64,000 nt of DNA from Chimonanthus salicifolius (taxonomy: Eukaryota; Streptophyta; Magnoliopsida; Laurales; Calycanthaceae). Positions 36,181-48,524 of this stretch are shown piece after piece. The stretch lies in NCBI GenBank assembly GCA_013350335.1, contig CM023539.1, positions 47,168,631 through 47,232,630 on the forward strand, read 5' to 3'. The notes beneath the pieces are model-generated. The model had not been told where the DNA came from and searched no databases. It was given only the letters and a program-made list of their open reading frames with translations. How positions within the stretch are numbered: the stretch's first letter is position 1; each line of letters opens with the position of its first letter. The translations under genes and the position numbers were made by a program.

Positions 36181-36514
36181 ATCGGTTACCATTTCATTCC
36201 CAGAGTGCAGACTCGATTGTCTCAGCTGCGAAGGATTCTGGACGTGCCTTTCTGCTCTCTTCGCTTCTCTTCTCTCCTCTTTTCTTTCGTCCATTTCCGT
36301 CAGTAATCCACGTGGAGGCTTACTTTTCATGCCAGACCTGGATCCGTGCGACGAAGGCAGCACTGAATCTGCACTCTCTGGTTTGCCTGTCGATTTTTTC
36401 ATCCCCTCTCTCTCTCTCTCTCGATTTTTTCAGACGCAACCGTGTCTCTCTCTATATATATCTATCTATCTATCTGGCGCTGGCGAAGTTTTTGGATGTA
36501 GGGCTTTGTCTCAG
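36180..36514 (+). other. Probable 5' UTR exon of the AT-hook gene
   Basis: An abrupt shift from AT-rich DNA to pyrimidine-rich, CT-microsatellite-bearing sequence with a CCACGTGG G-box (36309-36316). A consensus donor CTCAG|GTATGG ends it at 36514. There is no long conserved open frame, so it reads as a leader exon. The next acceptor on this strand that fits is TACATACAG at 44475-44483, 55 bp before the AT-hook start codon. Joining them is inference and implies an intron of about 8 kb. Confidence 0.45.
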
Positions 36515-39500
36515 GTATGGCTTTTTTTTCCCCTCTTTGATTCCTTTCTTAAAAGATTGTTTGGATTATTTATTGTCAGTTTGTTAATGCATGTATTATT
36601 ATTCATAAATTGTGGGTTTTGTTCACTTAATTTGGGAACTTCCATTTAAGGTTTTTTTTTTTTTTCCCACAGTGATTTTGTAGATTAGCGTTTTTGTGCT
36701 TTTTTTTTATTTTTTATATTAGGGTTTTGAATAGCTGTTTCTCATTCTTATCATCATTATCATCGTCTTAGCTGCTTTTTGGGAGCTACATTTCCACCTC
36801 TGCCCTTCTTAAATCATGTCTCCAACACTCTACGATCTATCATTTCTCTCTTCTCATCATCTTCTCTTAGTCCATTCCATTTGTAGCCCTTCAGTTCTTT
36901 GTACCGAGGTTGTTTATGTTCTTCGAGGACGAGTTTGCATAAATTTGAGATTTTTATTTATTTGGGTTTCAACGTGGGCCTTCTGTTTTCTCTTCTTATA
37001 CTTTGGAAGCTCTTTTGTTGTTTTCTGGGCACCTTTTTCGGGGGTATTTTATGGGCTTTCTGTCGAAGTTTTTAATTTTTTTGGATTCAGGTATTTAATC
37101 TAGTATTTTAGATCCGTTTGGATGGACGAAAAAGAAAGTACTTTCTACAAAATAACTATTTCTAACAAATGATAAAAACTATTCTTTTCTAGTTAAAATG
37201 ATTATTTTCAATAATAGACTGGATCCTTTGGCTTGTGTAAGGGGGTTTTCCCAATCATTTATTTATTCTCATGTTAGAAGCGGAAAGGGACATCATTTAT
37301 GTGGTTTCTCTCCCCTTGCACTGTAGAGAGAGGTGTACAATATGGACAGGAGCATTGGGCATTTTAATACCAAAGGGATCATTGATCATCCTCATCATTA
37401 GTTACTGAAGTTGAAATTAATATCACACATTGCTTTTGTTTAAAATAATTTAAATTTATCTAAATACTGTGTTGAATCTGCCAATGGTATTTTTTGGGAT
37501 TGGCCAAATCTGACACCTTGTACTTGCCTTGGATTTTGACATTTGTTCTCATAGCCATGCAACATAGGAATCACATAATCTTGAATATGTTTGGATTTTT
37601 CATTAAACTTTAGACAACACTTTCCATGTTGTTTTGATTCTGGTTGGTAATATTAGTGGTGGATGGGTTAGTATTAACTATCTATGATGATGATGATAAT
37701 GTTGGTGATGGAAGTAGTCTCGGAGGTTGAGCTGTGGAATCTGCTTTGATAGGTTCATTTTCTTTATTTTATAACCTGGGTATGTTATTTGGTTACTAGA
37801 TCCAAATAATATCATGATTATTCATCAGTTTTAAGGAAAAAACCTGAGTTAGATTTGTTAAAATGGCAAAATGTTCCTAGAAATGACCTGATGTCATGGA
37901 CAATTTTTAATTCAATAATTCTTTCATCTGGGCTTGTTTCTTCCAGAAATTGCTAGGCCTGTGTGGTTTCTGTTTGGTGTCATTTGATGAAATGAGTCCT
38001 TTTTCCTATTTCCATGCTTCAGCATATGAAATGTGTACTTCCCTGCTACTTCCAAGGTAATTCTTCATTCCAATAAGGTTTCTTTTTCTACACGAGATTG
38101 TCCGTTTCTGGAAATGCCTTTTGTGGTAGTTCCATAGAAGTGCCTGTGAATTTCACATTTCCATCACCAGCCATTTTCGGAAATTTCTTTGAATAACATT
38201 TTTGGGAAATTAAATTGATTCGATAATGTGGTAACGAAAGATATGACATAAAGAGGTGGTAAATGTTTTGAGCATTGTTCCAATGGGTGTCAATAACTTG
38301 GTTTGGGCAGAAGATTTTTAGTTTCATAATGAAATGTTGACTTTCTTTTCAGGTGTCCTGTATCAGTCCTGCTATTTCATTTTAGCTGTCATCTTTCCTG
38401 GGCTTTTTTTGTTGTATCGTTCCCTCTTTTGTTGACTTTTACAATAGTTCTAGGTAGTGATGATTACTTGAGGGATTATTGTCTAAGAAGGTGGAGTTTG
38501 TGTCAAGTTTAGTTTGTATGGGTACCAATCTCCAACTCGTTGGGTAACTTTTGTTAGTCCAAATCATTATCAACTCTTCTTGTTACCTTTCCATACATAC
38601 TTGTATAATTTCATTGTCTCCATTAGGAATTTTTTGTTTTTTAGTAGCCTTTTTTTTGGTAACCATGCATTTACCATTCGAACTTTGCCAAGTTAATTGA
38701 CTCGACATACTAATGTAGGCATCTTTAAGTTGATAAAACCATGTGCATAATTTTCTTTTTTTGCTTTTAACTTCTTCTTAGGCCGTCTCAATAGAAGAAT
38801 TAGCTCCAATTTTGAACTACTTGGCATAATCCTAATTGTTACTTTGAGAAGCTAGATTTTTCTCTTTGATGTTGTTCTTTTACACTTTTGCAAAAATTCG
38901 CAGCACTGCACATAAATTTTATACCTTTATCGTAGGCAGAATCATAGTTGACCAACCATGACTGGGAGTAGGACTAGTCCAATTATTGGGTTGAATTGAT
39001 TGGGAAATTTGGTAGGCTAATTACGTGGTTTTCTTAATTAATTTATATATTTAGCCTGCAAATAAATATATTTATAAACTGTAATATAGAAAATTTTGTG
39101 AAAAACCAAAAATACATATTTTTCTTGGAAGGGTCAAATAAATCCCATGTGACTTCAATATGGAAACACAATCCACCCTATAAATTAAGTCCAAATATCA
39201 AATATCAACAAACAAAAGCCTTGAAAATAAAATATCTAAATTTCCAAATTTCTGTCTATTGCAAAGTGAATGTCCTGCAATCAAGAAACAAATCCCACAT
39301 TCTAACACCCATTATCTTAAAACTACTCGTGCAAAATCTATTACCAATAAATCAAACTAGAAAAAGGTTGTAACTACGTACATCTGCAAAGTAATAAACC
39401 AACACATGAATTTCAGCTGAATGTTGGAAATGCCCTTAGCTAAGTCAGTTGACTTGGCCATTTCATTATGAGCGAGTCGTAAGTCAACCAAATCGAGTTG

Positions 39501-42500
39501 ATAGAGTTTTAGGTAAAACTTTACTAGAAGGATCTTCCTTATGCAATAAAAACGTGGAAAAGCTTGGTTGACTTGATTGTGCAACTCAACTCATTGTCAA
39601 AATCAAGTAACTCGAGTGAACTCAGTCACTCATGCCTGAGTAGATTCACTAAGGTAGGCAAAAAACTCGATCAAGTCAAGTTATTTGACTTTGAGTCATC
39701 CAAGTGGGAGGGAACACTATTTTGTATTTAGAAAAGGGTACAAATATTATTCTTCATTTCTTAGGATTACAATGGGAATTTGGTTTAGTAGTATAAAAGC
39801 CCAAATCTTCATCTTTTCCTCTGTTCTTTTTATTTTCCATTTTTTTTCTTCTACTCCATTTCATGATTTTCTTCTTCTTTTCCCATTGTCTGCTTTTGTT
39901 ATTTGTTTTCCACTTCTCTTCATTTCTAGATTTGATTTCATTTTTTATTATTCTCATTTTCTTTTTACTTTTTTGTTTTCTTTGCTTATTTATGCATTCT
40001 TTTCAATGTTACTAGTTTCTTTTTCTTTTTTTACATCACTTTTAACATATATAATATGTAATTATGCATATAAATCTATATAATGTATTTATTTTAATAT
40101 ATTAAAATAATATCATTTTAATCTTTTGACCAAGGTTTCCTTCTTGTGTTGGCCAAAACTCATTTGAGTTTTTTAGTAGACTCTAATTGGAGACAAACAA
40201 GTCAAGTTTTTGAACTTTTTTTCTTTTTATTTTTAAAAAGGTTGAGTTTTCAAAATATTATCTTACCCAACCCTGTCACTTGGTATGTGACTGAATTGAG
40301 TCGACTTGGTCAGGTTACAAGTTGTCCCACTAGGTTTGTGAACTATGGGCAAATATCTTCTTCGTATTTATATCTAAAAAAAGAAGAAAAATCTCCTTTA
40401 TATTAATAAATAAGCCATAACATTCTTTCTCCATTCTTTAGTTATTCTTTTTGAAATGTAAATTTTTCTTACTCTTAGGGATGAGATTTGGTCCCACTAG
40501 GTTTTTTGATCCCTTGTTCCTTTTAAATTCTCTAAGAACATGTGACTTGATTGGTACAACTTTCCATTTTATCACCGCGTCATTGGGATTCATGTTCTAA
40601 TCCCATTCGCAATTTCTCAATAATTGCCATGCAACCTAAGTCTGACCCAAAATGACCATAAATACACTATTTTGAGGTTCAGATTTGGCCTTGTATAAAA
40701 TCCCCTAAATACATACAATTCATGTATTTCTTTTCTGTTCTATTTGGGGTCACAGTATCTTATTCATTAGGGTTGTTGGGTGGTTAGGGAAATGCTTTAG
40801 TTCTAAAAATTCTGCTTTATATTTTCTGCGATGGCAACTTTGTGAATGCTTTTGCAAGTGTGGCTGCAAGGAAGACGGAATCACGTTTGTTGGGCTTATA
40901 GTCTAAACAATGTCTCCATTCCTTGTTAGCTCCTTTTTCTCGTATTTCTAAGAAGCTAACCAGTAAACTGATGGTTTGGATAAACAAGGGGTAGGTGGGG
41001 GATATATTTTTTTCTTAAAGGTGATGGGGGATATATTTTCTAGGCTCTTATATGTCTAAATTTGTGGCCTTCTATTTTAATGCTTCATAGTTCAAATTAT
41101 CAATGGCAACCTCTTTCATAGTAACTTAATTTCTTTAAAAAAGAGAGCATGGTTTGTTGAGCTTTTTATTTGGTAGTAGGAGGCCCATGTTTCAGTGGTC
41201 CATGCTGTTGAAGTGATGGACTCATTGTGGATCCATACTTCCAAGATATTCTATATTTGAAGAACCAACTCATCCAATTTTAGGCCTTCTTTTTGTTATT
41301 GAATATGGGTAATTGCCATATTACTATATGAATTGTTTACTTTTGGGGCAAATAGTTAGAGTTCTTCCTTTGCTTCTTGGAATTTGTGTATCCCACTAAC
41401 TTGCATCGCTTCTTCATCCTCATTCGACACTCCCAGTACTGGAGGGTCCCAACTTTCCACTTGGCTCTCAATTCTTTGACCAGTTACGTGCAAATGGGTG
41501 TGCTTCCCCAAGTGGGTCCCACATGTAGGGATAAATAGTTTGAGATTTAACATTGTTCCATTTTTTTTAAAGAAGTCCAGACGTATGTATTCTCCATTGT
41601 CTGTTTATAACATCATGCTGGTTTGTTTTGAGTTAATTTTTACCATCTTACAAAATATTTATAAAAATAGAAACAAGCTTGCCTTGGGATTTTTTCATTA
41701 GGTAGATCAGAGTTGTTCAATTACAATGATTATCTATTTGGTGTCTTGTCAGACGAAGGAAACAATAAGGAGAATTCTAGAAAATGGGTGTTCATGATGG
41801 AAAGAGATTTTCATGTTTTTAGAGGAGTGGAATCCAAATTTCAGGTCTGCAAGGAGACTGATGTAGATCAAAGTGACTGGAATCCCTTTGGTGGTGTGGA
41901 TGGAGCATTTTTCGGCAAATTGGAGAAAGGGTGGGTAATGTTCTTGTCGACCCTCTCTATTTGGCATTTTGGGATCTTAGTGAGGTGATGTAGGACTAAT
42001 GCAATGGCCTAAATCAAATGGGTTGAGATAAACAAAAAATTACCAAGTCAATAAAATTATAAAGTATCATCCACACTGTACCTTAGACTTATTCGCGAGG
42101 ATCTGTGGGATTCTGGACTTCCACTAGCTTAGGAAATCAACTCAATAATCAATGTAAATTCTCCTAACCTCTTTAAGGATTTTGTTTTTAAGAAAAGAAA
42201 GGAAGGCTTAAGACACAATTGGGTTTAGAGAATAAAATTCAGCATGAATAGTTGATGTCTCAAGAATTTCGACAATCTGAAAATTTTCCAGCAACTAGTA
42301 ATTTGTTTTACCCATCAAGTAGGTCAAAGGAAAACAACGAACTTGATTGTCGAAGGTTAGGGTTGAAACTAGTTTCACATGCAAACAACTATTACAAGGA
42401 AGGAAAAAACATTTCTACACACACAGGCAGCTAGAAAGACAACAATTTCTTGCACATCTTGGGCAATGGCATACCTTTCTACTTTCTGAACAAGAACAGA

Positions 42501-44483
42501 CACAGCGGCAAGAGCAATCACGGCATGAAAGAGATGGAACGTCGCAACAAGATCTGCACGAAGGCTTGTCCAAGCCGGAGCAACAATTGATGTTGTAACA
42601 CAACATCTCTGACAGTTCTTTGATGGATTACAAGAGCTAATGGCAATAACAGCAGGCTCAGCAGTCAGCAGAGATATGGAAGCATTAAGTTCTGCAAGGG
42701 CTCTTTCTACAGCCACAACTTTGGAGAGAAAAGAAACAAAAATTTGATGGGAATCACTCCCTAGTCTAGAACTCCCATCTTTTTTTCTCTGTGATTTTAG
42801 AGAAATGCTGTTGAGAGCGTACCATTTCAGGAACTCCCGGATAGAGTACCAATTCATGTACTTCTGTAGTTATGTTGCTCTAGCAGTATTTTACTCTTGA
42901 AAACATAGCAAATGACCTGATGTAATTTTATCTTTCTGTTTGTGTTCATTATTAGCCCAGGTAGTCACCATTGATTAAATGTATTTTGAATTTAAGTTCA
43001 TTTTATCCCTTCGATTGAGAATGTGGTTGTAGACCTATGTAACACATATTGTTCTCTACTTCAATAGAACAAATTAGAGATTTCTCTCAAGCTCATCTCT
43101 TCTTTCTTTTTCTTCCATTCTCTCTCCTCCCTTCACCTTCTTACTACATAAACTTGAAAGAACTTGAAAACTTGACAAATTCTCCATCTTCATCTTGACC
43201 ACTCCACACATATCATGACTTGTATCTTAGATTCCACGTGGTTCTAAACACTTAACTCTGGATGGCTTCGTCACTCTAGCACCATATGCTACAACTTTTC
43301 AAACCAGTCTTGATGCCAGAACATTTTAGGCTTCACTTGAGCCTCCTAACTTCAAAAACCCTTCTCCTTTGGCCTTGTGTATATGGTCTCCTTTGGCCTT
43401 GTGTATATGGATGTCCTGTGTTCTGTTGTCAATGACATAAAGCTTTCAATAAAAGCCCCATTATGCTTTAGACTTGTATGTATATGGCATGTCCTGTTAG
43501 TAACTTTTGATGCATAAATTTCCTGATGAACACTTTGTTCTAAAAACAGTGATGTTAAAATTGTGATTTTTGAAAGTTCCACCTTTTCCTTTTCTTCTTA
43601 TTGGCACCAGAAACACAGATTTTGCTCATTTGACATAAATGTGGCCCCTTGTATTCTGTATGTGAAAATTAAAAGAAAAGGTATTATGTGCTAACAAAAA
43701 CATTTTTGTTTGCTATCATCATAATCTTACTTTATCAAAGTAATAGAAATTTTTATTTTTAATATACCATGTGGGCTAGTGGACCTTATCACATAGAAGA
43801 TCCAGTCATACAGTACCTCGAAATTAAAATTTAATGACAAAAGAACATTTTTTAACCTTTGGATTGAGATTCACCAAAATCAATGGTGAACTGCATATTA
43901 ATTTCATTGTATTTGGACTGAATGGCTAACAATAACTTTTGATCTCAAATTTGTAATAAGTAATACTCTACAATTATGGTTTTAATGTGATAGGATCCAT
44001 TGACCCATTTCATGCCAGGTTTTAAAAATATATTTTCTGTTCCCATAACTAAGGTAGCATAATTCTGTTACATTGCATGGTTCATCATCATCATAGCCAC
44101 GTTGGGTCTTGGCTTTTGCAGTTCTTTGAACAGGGGCTTTTGCATGTAAAATGGATGGGAGATAAAAACCTTGAAGATCATTAGTGCCTCTCCTAAATAT
44201 ATATCTTTTTAAAGCATTGTGAGATACTTTTATGGCCTTGTTTTTTGTGAAATGCTCCTTATGATGTATAGCTAAATCTTTTCCAAGAGGATTGCATATT
44301 CTCATTTACATTCTTGGCATGCGGTTTTTCCATGATTACTTTTGGATGATCAATCTTATAACTAATAAACTTTCGGTTGTTTGTTCAAACCTTAAAATAG
44401 TATTCCTTTGTTCAATCAAAAGCTAATTTAGAACAGTAGTTTGTTAGAGTAGCAAGTCTAAACAGCTCATCTATTACATACAG
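36515..44483. other. Putative 8-kb leader intron of the AT-hook gene
   Basis: Mostly AT-rich DNA. It includes stretches with repeated GACTCGA/TCGAGTC motifs at 39430-39690 and 40150-40340, probably worn transposons. The open frames at 36816-37103, 39685-40083, 41713-41988 and 42375-42857 have no family I can name. The last is discussed under findings. Confidence 0.4.
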
Positions 44484-44538
44484 GCAAAATTCAAGAGAGT
44501 AGGAAGGAGAGAGACTTCTCTATCTCCGTTTTGAAAAG

Positions 44539-46134
44539 ATGAATCAAGTGAATCAAGGGAACAGTTCTGCTCCAGCAAGTGTTCTACCTGCAAAGCGCAG
44601 ACGCGGTCGGCCTAGGAAGAATGAAGTTAAGCCCCATATGGAAAAAGCTACAGCTACACCTGATTCTGACTATCTAAAGAGAAACCGGCTGCAGACTGAT
44701 CTTTCTGGGCATGCAGATAGTGCATTGGTGGGTCAGATAGTTTCTGGTGTTCTAGACGGTTCATTTGATGCCGGCTATTTGCTTACTGTTAAAGTTGGAA
44801 ATACCAACACTCTTTTGAGGGGTGTTGTGTTTGAGCCAGGGCTATCTGTTCCTATTTCTGCAGCAAATGATGTAGCACCACATGTTAAGATGTTCAAGAG
44901 AACTGACATCCCTGTTCCAGTGATTGAACCACTGAATCAGGTTCCCTTTCCTGTATCCTATAATGAACTGAAGAGCAACCAGCCTACCAAGAATCATCCA
45001 AAAACTTCGGTTGTTTTTTCGTCATCAGGACTGCAGGATGATAATACTCATCCACCTAAAGTATCATCAAATGAAACCAACCCTAATTTGCAAGTTGTAA
45101 CCCAGGCCAATCAGTCTGATGTTAAAACTGAATGCTTGGAAACTCTTTCAGAAAAACAGCTAGTTGATGTCCACCAGGCACTGGAAGTTGATCCCCAAGG
45201 TTCTCTTTCTGCATTTGAGAAGGGAAAATCAATTGACATGTTAAGCAAGCTTCCACCTGATGGACCATACCAAGCTGCTGGAAAGTTTGATGCGACTCCC
45301 CTTACCAATAAATCATCTGATGACTTCAAGAGGGAACTTCCAGTTGTAGGCAGTGCTCCTCCTTCCGAGTTAAAAACTGATAAACCTGCCGGCGCCTTGC
45401 AAGTAAGTGAAACTTCATGTCAGACCACATGCCTGTTGAATGGCGCAGCCACAACCAAGGATTTGACTCTGGATCTGAAGATTGAGCAACTCGAGAAATG
45501 TTCAGGAAGTGGGATTGGAAATGAAGTGCAGATTCCCATTAAAGAGGGAACTCAAGTGCAGACCCTTGCTTCGAGCTCTGATCTGAAGCCTAACCTTTCG
45601 ATTGATCCACATATCAGAGTTGTGCAAGAAAACAAGACTTCCAATTACAATTGTCCAGCTTATTCTGAAATCCAGGTACCTTTGGTTTCACCACAAGGAA
45701 CAATGCTGGAGCTCTCACATACAACTCTTAAGAGAGAGGAGAATGTCCATTCAATCCAAGGGCCATTGGTTGCACTACAAGGAACAATGCCGGAGCTCTC
45801 ACATACAATTCTTAAGAGAGAGGAGACTGTCCATTGGCCATTGGCTGCTGCTACTGATACCGTTAAGGAAGATTTACAGAGGGATACACTTCACAAGATA
45901 CATTCTGGACCTGCAGCTTATCAACCAACACTAACTCAGCAGACCTTGGAGCCACAAATTTCTGATCCGACAGCTAGCTTCCAGAAAGAGTTTCTTGCCA
46001 CTGAGGATTCTGCTTCTATTCAGACTCAGAGTAAACCAGGGGTACCAGTTACTGCTACTGGTTTTATGGACCCTGGGAAGGGCACACATGAATTCGGAGC
46101 TGAGGCTGTTCCAGAAGGCCCATCGGGAATCTAG
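44539..46134 (+). CDS. MNM1: AT-hook protein, METABOLIC NETWORK MODULATOR 1 type
   Basis: A single coding exon of 531 residues from ATG 44539 to TAG. Residues 20-27 (RRRGRPRK) are a canonical AT-hook, which binds the minor groove of AT-rich DNA. A conserved block at 57-121 follows: GHADSALVGQIVSGVLDGSF, DAGYLLTVKVG, LRGVVFEPGLSVPIS, NDVAPHVKM. This order is that of the plant MNM1 family as I know it. The rest is low-complexity Ser/Pro/Gln/Lys-rich and probably disordered. Residues 381-408 and 409-436 are a tandem duplication (84 nt period). The role is expected to be nuclear, in transcription linked to metabolism; this rests on the family. Upstream, an acceptor at 44483 suggests a spliced leader. 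Confidence 0.85.
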   Translation: MNQVNQGNSSAPASVLPAKRRRGRPRKNEVKPHMEKATATPDSDYLKRNRLQTDLSGHADSALVGQIVSGVLDGSFDAGYLLTVKVGNTNTLLRGVVFEPGLSVPISAANDVAPHVKMFKRTDIPVPVIEPLNQVPFPVSYNELKSNQPTKNHPKTSVVFSSSGLQDDNTHPPKVSSNETNPNLQVVTQANQSDVKTECLETLSEKQLVDVHQALEVDPQGSLSAFEKGKSIDMLSKLPPDGPYQAAGKFDATPLTNKSSDDFKRELPVVGSAPPSELKTDKPAGALQVSETSCQTTCLLNGAATTKDLTLDLKIEQLEKCSGSGIGNEVQIPIKEGTQVQTLASSSDLKPNLSIDPHIRVVQENKTSNYNCPAYSEIQVPLVSPQGTMLELSHTTLKREENVHSIQGPLVALQGTMPELSHTILKREETVHWPLAAATDTVKEDLQRDTLHKIHSGPAAYQPTLTQQTLEPQISDPTASFQKEFLATEDSASIQTQSKPGVPVTATGFMDPGKGTHEFGAEAVPEGPSGI

Positions 46135-46324
46135 GCCTTGTCCAAAAGCAACTGCTTGTGACTACTGACTGAACATTGACTAGAAATTCTTACAGAAGAC
46201 ATATCCAATGCACTGGACTGGGACAATTAACTGATATCTTGTATCCTGATTATTGATTTCTCTCTAATATCTCTTCAAGCCCCCATCTTTTGCTCCTTCA
46301 CCAGGTGATGACAAACTACTATTA

Positions 46325-46548
46325 TGGACTGTTCCATGCATCATTTTGACAAACCTGGTAATGAAATTTGGCTTCCTTTCTAGGATTGTATTTTCTTGGA
46401 TACTTTTGCTCTGTTGAGAAATGACTTTCGAACAAAATGGACTCTTCCATGCATCATTTTGACAAACCTGTTAATGAAACTTGGCTGCCTTTCTGGGATT
46501 GTACTTTCTTGGATACTTTTGCTCTGTTGAGAAATGACATTCCAACAA
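46325..46548. repeat. Tandem duplication in the AT-hook gene 3' UTR
   Basis: Two copies of a segment of about 114 bp. Both contain CCATGCATCATTTTGACAAA and then TTGGATACTTTTGCTCTGTT. They start near 46330 and 46444. Confidence 0.85.
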
Positions 46549-46552
46549 CCAC

Positions 46553-46579
46553 AGAGAGAGAGAGAGAGAGAGAGAGAGG
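46553..46579. repeat. (AG)n microsatellite
   Basis: About 13 AG units directly after the 3' UTR duplication. Confidence 0.9.
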
Positions 46580-47570
46580 TTGAACACAGAAAGTGCATGT
46601 TGGTAATTAGCAACATCAATCGAATAATGTACTTGGGAGTTTGACTTGCCGTCAATGGTGAAAGGAATGAAATTGCTTTGTCATTCTAGGTGTTCCTTGA
46701 AAAGACAATTTTATCCTTTTAAAGGGTGAGAACTTTCCACCTCTTATGTTGAGTATTAATTTATAAAAAGGTTTGTATTGAAATGTAATAATTATAAAAA
46801 TATTTATTTTATAATTTCAAAGTTTATAACTTAAAAATAATTTAAAAAGGTATCAGAATTTAGAGAATTTAAAAACATGTATTTATTAACTCAAACATTA
46901 CAAATTTTGGTGGGCCACAAATTACAAGTTCATGCTTTGAGATTTCTAAAGGACTCATTACATGGAACTAAAGAGAGTCTAAAGTGATCTTTTGGATCAT
47001 ATATCTATGCATTGAACCTTGTAACAAATCTATTACATGGGATTAAAGTGGTTCTCAAAGGGATGAAAAGTTTAAGGGTAGAAACTTAGTTAAAAGTGGT
47101 CAAAATTTGAAAGCTTAAAGGGCCTAACTTCATTAATTGGATTAAGTTAGTTTCAGTGATACATATAGACCTTTTTAAAAGACCTATTACATATGACCAT
47201 ACCAAAGTGAAAATTCTAAAATATAAGAAATAATTTAAAGTTATTAGTATTTGAAATCTGAAAAAGTATAAATTCATTGATCTAATTATAGTGATTTTTA
47301 TTAGGCGTTATATTTGACTCTACTTTTCCAACAAATCTACTATACAAGCAAAGCAGATTCAAATAGAGGTTAGTTTAAAAATTAAAAAATAATCAAAGAT
47401 ATTAAAATTAGGGAAGCATAAAAAAAAAAGGATTTTACTTATCCCTTCAAAGTTTTTTTTTTGTTTCTTATAATTAGTGATAGACATTTCCTCCTCATTA
47501 TATATAGGTCATAATTTTAAAATGATATAAAATAAACAATGATTAAATAATTATGATTGTCTAGATGAAT
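46580..47570. other. AT-rich intergenic DNA
   Basis: No gene or bounded element recognised. Confidence 0.5.
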
Positions 47571-47576
47571 GATAGG

Positions 47577-48074
47577 AGTGGCAATGGGTTGGGTTGGGTT
47601 GGTCATGACTTGAAAGTAATAAAAGATTTTCTTTGACATAACATAACCTCACTTGACCGAAAACCTACTCGACTTGAGTTTTTATAGAGAATAAAAATAA
47701 TAATAAAAATTTAATCTTTTTAATAGAAAATGAAAGATAAGAGGATATTCTTTTCATGTAAAGCCACTGACCATGAAAAATTGAGACAGTTAGCTAAGAC
47801 TTTTGAACTTAGAGTGGGATTCATGTACTAAAATCAATGAGTAAAATAAAGTAGTGATTAAATGGTGTTTCTCAATTTGGGTTGGGTTGAGTTGGATTTC
47901 AGTCTACGGGATTAACTTAGGTTTAGGTCCAGAATCCTCTATCCAACATCACCTAGATTTACTATACGTTGACGCGAGTTAGTTTAATTTTTATTCAAAT
48001 ATATATGATCCAAGCTTGAATTTTTTGAGTTTGATCAAATTGGATATGTAAGTCGGGTAAAAATTGTCACCTTT
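47577..48074. mobile_element. Possible DNA element with GTGGCAAT/ATTGTCAC ends
   Basis: The left end AGTGGCAATGGGTTGGG and right end GTCGGGTAAAAATTGTCACC are inverted relatives. GATGAA occurs on both sides, but with a few bases between it and the left end. The interior has GGGTTGGGTTGG runs and CCGAC motifs and no coding. Boundaries are approximate. Confidence 0.45.
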
Positions 48075-48235
48075 GATGAAGGACTAAGAATAATTGATAA
48101 TTTTTTTATACATTATAATATCTAAACCCTCCCAATTATTTCCCATTGTATTGATAGTTCTACTAGGGCCTTAGAAAATCCTTTTTCAAAATTTTCCATT
48201 TATGTCGTTAAAAATGTTTGGACTGCTGCGAACAA

Positions 48236-48524
48236 GTTCTACATTAGAAGTATAGAAGGAGATCTAGGGGTTTATAAAGGACTTTAGTCACTCCATCTAA
48301 CATGCTAGTCTTTTGGGTTAGAAGCTCAGGTCCTAATAAGTGGTATTAGAGTTAAGTCTCAGACTACTTCATGTAGGTTCAGGAGATCCCCTGAGCTAAC
48401 AGGATGGTCGGTGTCGCTCTCTCCACTGGAGTGAAGTGTAGAGGGATATCTAAGAGTTTATAAAGGATTTGGGTGACTCCACGTACCAGACTAGTCTTTT
48501 AATTTAGAAGTCCAGGTCCTAACA
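48236..48524 (+). mobile_element. TRIM-like miniature LTR retrotransposon
   Basis: Two diverged direct repeats of about 103 bp (about 48236-48338 and 48422-48524), each with GTTTATAAAGGA, an ACTAGTCTTTT-like stretch and an end like AGGTCCTAA(C/T)A. Two bases after the first lies TGGTATTAGAGTTAAG, a near match to the TGGTATCAGAGC primer-binding site complementary to initiator tRNA-Met. A purine run precedes the second. No protein is encoded. Confidence 0.6.

Noticed and set aside
41713..41988. 91-residue plus-strand open frame
   Set aside because: It looks mildly protein-like but has no recognisable motif, splice context or partner exon.
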